The position numbers were made by a program, and so were the translations under genes. 64,000 nucleotides of DNA from contig NC_049986.1 in NCBI RefSeq assembly GCF_000003815.2, positions 14,523,933-14,587,932 of the forward strand. Reading direction: 5' to 3'. This stretch comes from Branchiostoma floridae (lineage: Eukaryota; Chordata; Leptocardii; Amphioxiformes; Branchiostomatidae). Below are positions 58,634-64,000 of the stretch, in pieces (position 1 is the first letter of the stretch; each line of letters opens with the position of its first letter). The notes below the pieces were generated by a model. The model was not told where the DNA came from. It saw only the letters and a program-made list of their open reading frames with translations, and did not search any database.

Positions 58634-61600
58634 CAGCGGCGATCGCGTCATAGTTAACACCCGTCAGCGTCAGTGACGCGTCAGAAATCGTCAGTGACGC
58701 GTCAGTAATCGTCAGTGACTGGTCAGAAACCGTCAGACATCGTCAGATGCCCGTCAGAATTCGTCAGAGTCAAACGCTGACCAGTCAGCGTCAGCGTTAA
58801 TGATATGTATGAGATGGGGTCAGGTTTCATGTTTATTTTGTACCCCGACAAGACAATAGCAATTTTGTCACCTCCTAGTGTGCGAGTTTTCGTTGCGATG
58901 TTGCGTCAGGTCGTTGACCCCCGAAATACGCAGCTTACATGTACGTGATATGCTGCGCGCTTCTGGGAGGGGAAAGTTGTAAACTTAATACTTGCTCTTC
59001 TGAACAGCTTAAATACACACATAAGACTAAAAGGAGTTGGCAATGATTAGATCATTAGAGTATGAGTCATTTTTGTTGAAGATTGATTGCTAAAAAAAAA
59101 ATTTAGTGTTGTCTTCTCGAACCGACTGTGGCCATGTTGTTTATCACGTTGTTATTTGGGCGCTAACCGCTCGACCGATCTGAGACTGGGTGGGTCTTAT
59201 ATACGGACTTTCAGTGCTTTAGCGATTCATTTGTTAGGTCGTTATTTTCTACTGGTTTCATTTGATAAATGTAAGAAAATGGCATCGTGGTCGAGAATGA
59301 CATCGGGGAAATCGTCTGACACGGCCGGGTACAATCGACATTTTGATCATGCAAAATTTTCAGGTACGGGTGAAGAAAAGCCGGCCTGAGAAACCAATTG
59401 TTATATTCTTTAGCAGATAAATGACAGCTTTTATCGAGATCGATTCTTGTCTTGCACTTGTCAGCAAATACGAATATTTTTTGTCTTGCTTCAAAAACTC
59501 GCACATCGACGGGAAACACGTGAAGTTTCCAATTTCCCGAGCCGAAACAGTCCGTGCGATTAGAAAAACAGCTCACAAAACTGCGATCTACGTAGTAGCT
59601 AAGTGAATACTCGTATATGATTGTAACGCAGTTTAAAAAGCTAGCAATGATATCCGATGTTACAAAACTGTGTCAGCGTTTTTATGTATCCACGGAACAA
59701 AGAAAAATACGGCAAAATGTAAAGCAAAGCACATGTTAAAAAAAAATGTTGGACCCGAACGTACCTTACGTGTAAACAAACATGAATGCTAGCGGTACAA
59801 CTTCTCTGCGGGTTCAAACTACGATTTATTAAGCCGAAGATTTAACTAAAATTTGTGCACTGTAACAAAAACAGCGAGAATCGTTTGGGATCTGGATGAA
59901 ACTGAACTATAGATTATACGATATGATACATCGGCTTCTGATCGCGCGCGAAACAGCAGCTCCGAGGACGGCCACTACAAATGTACACTCTCCCACGATG
60001 CGCGATCTTGATTGACAGATCGCGGTTGTTTGAAGATCGTGCCGCCCGCGCCGGACTGTCTGAAACTTTGCAGGACGCTAATTCAATCATTTTTGACAGC
60101 CAATCAGCAAAGAGAAAAACTGACAGCAAAAATAACTTGATACTTGTCTATAAATGAGGTTCTGTCGTTCGAAGAACCCCGAAACATGGCTCGCAAAAAA
60201 TAAACGAAAGACTTGCAGTTCGAAATCTAAAGACCGGTAAGACGGACAATTTGTGGCAACCAGGAACCGGGATAAATCTAAAAGAGGGACGGGCCCATGC
60301 AGAAATAAATATCTTGTCCACCAGCCGTGTCCGCCGAAACATTGAATGAGCCAACTGTCTCTTTCTGTCAAATTTATGCATGATCAACATATACGATGCT
60401 TTATTTAGTACATTACTTGTGCTCGCAATTATGAGGGTAACGAATTTCTGTTTAGGCTCTGGAAACTACAAGGGCGTGTTTCCCGCCGGCGTGCGAGTTT
60501 TCGCGGGTGATTACAGGGGATTGTTGTAAACAAAACAAAACATTATCGTGTTTGGCGGTAAGTGGAAGACAAGAATTGATCCGGTAAAATCTCTTGTTAT
60601 TTATTAATGTTTTGAGTAGAGTTACTACTATATGGTTCCTCAAGGCGGATTTATTAAATCCTTAGACTTTTGAGTCCATGGTAAACGTGTACAATACATT
60701 TTACCGCCATATTAAAGATCACCGTAACTACGATAAGTTGATTATCAATTAGACATCATTTATAGCTACTTTTGTATGCTAGAAATTTAGGTTTTCGTCC
60801 GCCGGCTTTTTCCTGGAAACACTGCTGCTCGTACTGTCGAGGGCGCAACTAAGCATGAAGACCTACCTGTTCCCGAGGGAGCTCTTGGGCCGGAACATCG
60901 CCATCGGACGTTCCTGCTCATCGTACAGTCGACCAGGGCATATTCCAACCATACGCCACGGCATATATTCAACCTTATGTGTTTTTGAATCTATTTATTA
61001 AGTGTGTTTTGTCTGATATCAGTTCAAAAGTTCTGTTAAATTCACTAACACCAGTTCTAGTTCCACTTTGTTTAACGGTAGCTAGGCTAGAAAAGTAGGA
61101 TTCAGGTCACCATCCGCCGGCTTCCTTGGCAGTTGTCGAGGTTGCAACTCGGCCAAGACCTACCTGTTCCTGGCGGAGCTCTCGGGACGGAACATCGCTG
61201 ACGGCCGCTCCTGATCGTCGGGCAGTCGACCGACGAAACCCTACTCCAGGGCATATATTCAACCTTATGTGTTTTTTAATCTATTTATTGTGTTTTGTCT
61301 GCTGTTAGTTGAAAAGTTCAGTTGTATTAACTAACATTGGTTCTATTTCTACTATGGATAAAGGGATTCTGGTTTCCATCCGTTGAGTAGCTTCCTTGGC
61401 ACAATGATGATCGTTGAGAAATCTTACGTGTGTGCAACTTATGTACGCTTCATCATAACATATAACGTTTAAAACCTGGAAGGTAAGTTTATACCAGGTT
61501 TTCCATCATCATTCTGCTGCTATCCGATCGAAAATCATCTATTCCGAGTGTTGGAAATACGGTAAGTACGTTGCTAAATGCACTAGTGTATGAAGAAACC

Positions 61601-63499
61601 CAATGCCTTTGTCATCTCGAGTCGCGGTGGTACCACATACGAAATGTTTCAGTATAAACCGCAACTGAATCTGTCTAACAAACAGAGACGCTTTGTGTGG
61701 AACATAACGATGTGGGTTTACGATACATGTCGTTCAAAAATATTCAAAATATATTCATGGACACTAAATATCGCTATCAAGTAGAATAAACCAAGAAAAA
61801 AATCAAACACGGTGGAAAAACATGCACCGTGCTGATTGTTCTTACAATAAATGAATGAAGACCTTTATTGAACATTTTGCCATGCCGGGCTATCAAGTAC
61901 AGTACCCGCGGGCCCGTTCTTTGAGAATGCCGCCAAACCAAGGTCCTTGGTGAAACTCAAAGAAGCCGCGCCCCGGCCGCATGTGTCAATCAATTGAGCG
62001 GCGCGGTGGGAGGGTCCAGGTCAGACCCATTTTTGCTACAATTCTACCGGTATCTGAACATCTAATAAACATATTCACATGCACAAAACATCTATTGATT
62101 TTGATTTTAACAATGCAGGCCTCATATTTTCACCCAAAACCACAAAGATTGACAACATTTCCCACTTTCTAAACGCCACACAAAACTCTATCCTCGGCTG
62201 TGACATCGTAATTACGGCGTGTACACACCGACTGCGCGTGTCATACCGAGGAGAAAATTGTCTCACTATAGAATCTTTGGTTATAATTAATAGGAAGCGA
62301 GGACGAAGTAGCTCTAAAATAGCTCCACCATTCCAGGTATGTATTTGTCGAACGTTAATGGTGCAAAGATATTCCTATCAAAATTCGTAGGTTTTCCGCG
62401 TGCGTGCGTGCGGATGTTCCCGATCGCTGACAAATTCGGCGGCAAAATCTTCGATAAAAACACACCAAAACCTCTTCAAAGCGGATTATTAGACAGAGAA
62501 CTCCTTTTTTTCAGTGCTGTGCCGTTAAATTCACTGATATAAACATAGCCATAGACGTAATTCCTGCAAGCGTCATGTAATATTTACATACTGTTACGCA
62601 ATGGTGGGCCCGTCGTCCGTAATGGAGCAGCTAAACATGGCAAAGTTTTCAGTTGAAGTTTACGCCGTATTTAACTTAAAAATACCGGGACTCGAACTTA
62701 TATGATATTTTTACGTCTTGCACAATAATTATATGAAGGTAGCCCAGCCAAAAATGTATTGTTGTAGTCGATTATGGCCTGCAGCTCGCTTGTTTTGTCT
62801 GCCGCCAGTGTTTGACCGATGGGCGTGCTTAGCGCTTTGCGTTGCAAAAAAAAATATATATATATTTCCGCGTTCTTCGGGTTGACTTTTTGAATTCACC
62901 TTTATTCTATTCAAAGAAATAGGTATCCGGAGAATGTTTCCCGACCACAGAACTCTTTTACTACGAGATGTTTTGAACATGATTGCTGTTGACAATTTTG
63001 CTCCGATTTTTTTGCAAATGTAACGTTACACTACCTCCCGGCCGGGAGTTTTATCGAGGAATGATACTTTCGTGATAAAATCAACAACAATAATTAACAG
63101 GCAAATGAAGAGCTAATGAGCAAAATAAGTAATTGATAAAGTAAGATAAAACAGATCCACTCTTAGCAAGCAGTAACAGAAGAAAATGTCTGTATAATTC
63201 GATCTACTCAAATGCAGGCAAGATCGCCGTCTCTTTCCGCTGTTCAGTTTTCGTATCGGCAAGTTTCTGCGCAGCATGACGCAAATTACTTCTCCTCCCA
63301 CTAATCTGTGATGTTACCGCAGCCTGCATATGAATGGTTCGTCATTTGATAACGCTGACCAGTCAGAAAAGCGACAGTTTCCGTCAGTGACGCGTCAGAA
63401 AAATGCTGTGACGGAATAATGTCCGTCAGAAATCGTCAGTGACGCGTCAGAAATCGTCAGCGTCAGTGACGGGTGTTAACTATGGCGCGAACGCCGCTG
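58634..63499. mobile_element. Large TIR element, 4.87 kb, TA-flanked, transposase not recognised
   Basis: The outer terminal repeats match at 32 of 34 positions (CAGCGGCG(A/T)TCGCG(T/C)CA then TAGTTAACACCCGTCA). TA flanks both ends (58632-58633 and 63500-63501). Subterminal tracts of about 140-160 bp are packed with CGTCAG and hold TGACGCGTCA twice on each side. AACGCTGACCAGTCAG marks the inner edge of both tracts (58772-58787 and 63351-63366) in the same orientation. The body has short open frames only (for example at 59281, 61590 and 62079), none of which I can place in a transposase family. It is probably non-autonomous or of an unrecognised type. Confidence 0.8.
60790..61365. repeat. Tandem duplication inside the TIR element, about 300-bp unit
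   Basis: Two copies (about 60790-61075 and 61100-61365) share TCCGCCGGCTT, AAGACCTACCTGTTCC, CGGAACATCGC and GGCATATATTCAACCTTATG. A degraded third start follows near 61375 (CCATCCGTTGAG..CTTCCTTGGCA). Coding phase is not kept between copies. Confidence 0.75.
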
Positions 63500-63555
63500 T
63501 ATATCAATTATCAAAGCTATTGGACTGATGATGATAAATGCTGGTAGGCTTGGAC

Positions 63556-63900
63556 CAGGGCTCTAGCCAGCTCGAAATTTTTTTCCGTCAGCCAATTCCC
63601 ATTGTCGCGAAAATAGCGAAAACACTCTTCCAGGAGTGACTGAACTGAGACCTTGAAAAACGGGTTTTTAAGGAGATTATCGTATGCTAAAGGGCGCCGA
63701 CACACTTTGTCAACAATAATAACAATAGCAAAACAAACAGTGTGTGGCTTTTACGGCCGTGGACGGCGTCCCCAAGCCGCCTGTAGATTCCAACAAGGAT
63801 TTTTGTACGTCAAGATTGACGGATTGGTTTTAAAATTTTTCCGTCACACGCAGCAAATTTCCGTCAATCGACAGAAAAACGGACGCTGGCTAGAGCCCTG
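63556..63900. mobile_element. hAT-type MITE with perfect 8-bp target duplication
   Basis: This is 345 bp with ends CAGGGCTCTAGCCAGC and GCTGGCTAGAGCCCTG, exact inverted repeats, flanked by GCTTGGAC at 63548-63555 and 63901-63908. The CAGGG start and the 8-bp duplication are hAT hallmarks. It lies 49 bp outside the right TA of the 4.9 kb element. Confidence 0.93.
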
Positions 63901-64000
63901 GCTTGGACAGAGAATTTTTATGGGGGAGGGGGGAAGCTGGGAGACATGGGGACTGGGTCGGTGTGAAATTCGTTTGTAATTTAACGGAGTCCCCATCTTT

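Noticed and set aside
59211-59606. Overlapping frames of 61-121 codons inside the large TIR element, considered as a transposase
   Set aside because: No DDE/D-type spacing, zinc finger or DNA-binding motif seen, and both strands are open over the same stretch.

Overview
The window is animal nuclear DNA: coding exons with GT-AG introns, dense MITEs and tRNA-derived SINEs, and no operons. The protein set (a GPR21/GPR52-type receptor, a RABGAP1-type Rab GAP, CREBL2 and MRPS2) together with the repeat content fits an invertebrate deuterostome. A cephalochordate (amphioxus, Branchiostoma) is my best guess, inferred from overall character and not proven by any single feature.

Layout. Positions 1-35818 hold one intact single-exon gene, a class A GPCR of the GPR21/GPR52 group (5256-6467, minus strand), in a sea of repeats. 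Positions 35819-48711 hold twelve coding exons of a RABGAP1/RABGAP1L orthologue on the minus strand. They join in phase to 594 codons, from the initiator Met to the first TBC-domain motif. The exons with the catalytic Arg and Gln fingers were not found down to position 1, so the gene runs off the low-coordinate edge and the receptor appears to sit inside a RABGAP1 intron of at least 35.8 kb. In human, GPR21 lies inside RABGAP1 and GPR52 inside RABGAP1L, on the same strand as the host. The same arrangement here suggests the nesting predates the vertebrate genome duplications.

About 52.0-52.4 kb is a candidate divergent promoter (NRF1-like and ZNF143-like sites, then AP-1 and CRE-like sites) next to CREBL2, a two-exon plus-strand bZIP gene (52430-55869). 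MRPS2 (mitochondrial ribosomal protein uS2m; two exons, minus strand, 57276-58354) converges on it tail to tail.

From 58634 to 63499 lies a 4.9 kb element with about 34-bp terminal inverted repeats, TA flanks, subterminal arrays carrying the palindrome TGACGCGTCA and internal duplications, but no transposase I can recognise. It is followed by a 345-bp hAT-type MITE with a perfect 8-bp target duplication. Other repeats include two MITEs with 9-bp duplications, several dispersed foldback families, SINEs (one split by a LINE tail), an 18-bp minisatellite open in all six frames, a 58-bp tandem array and a 72-bp perfect palindrome.

No CRISPR array, rRNA or intact tRNA gene was seen.
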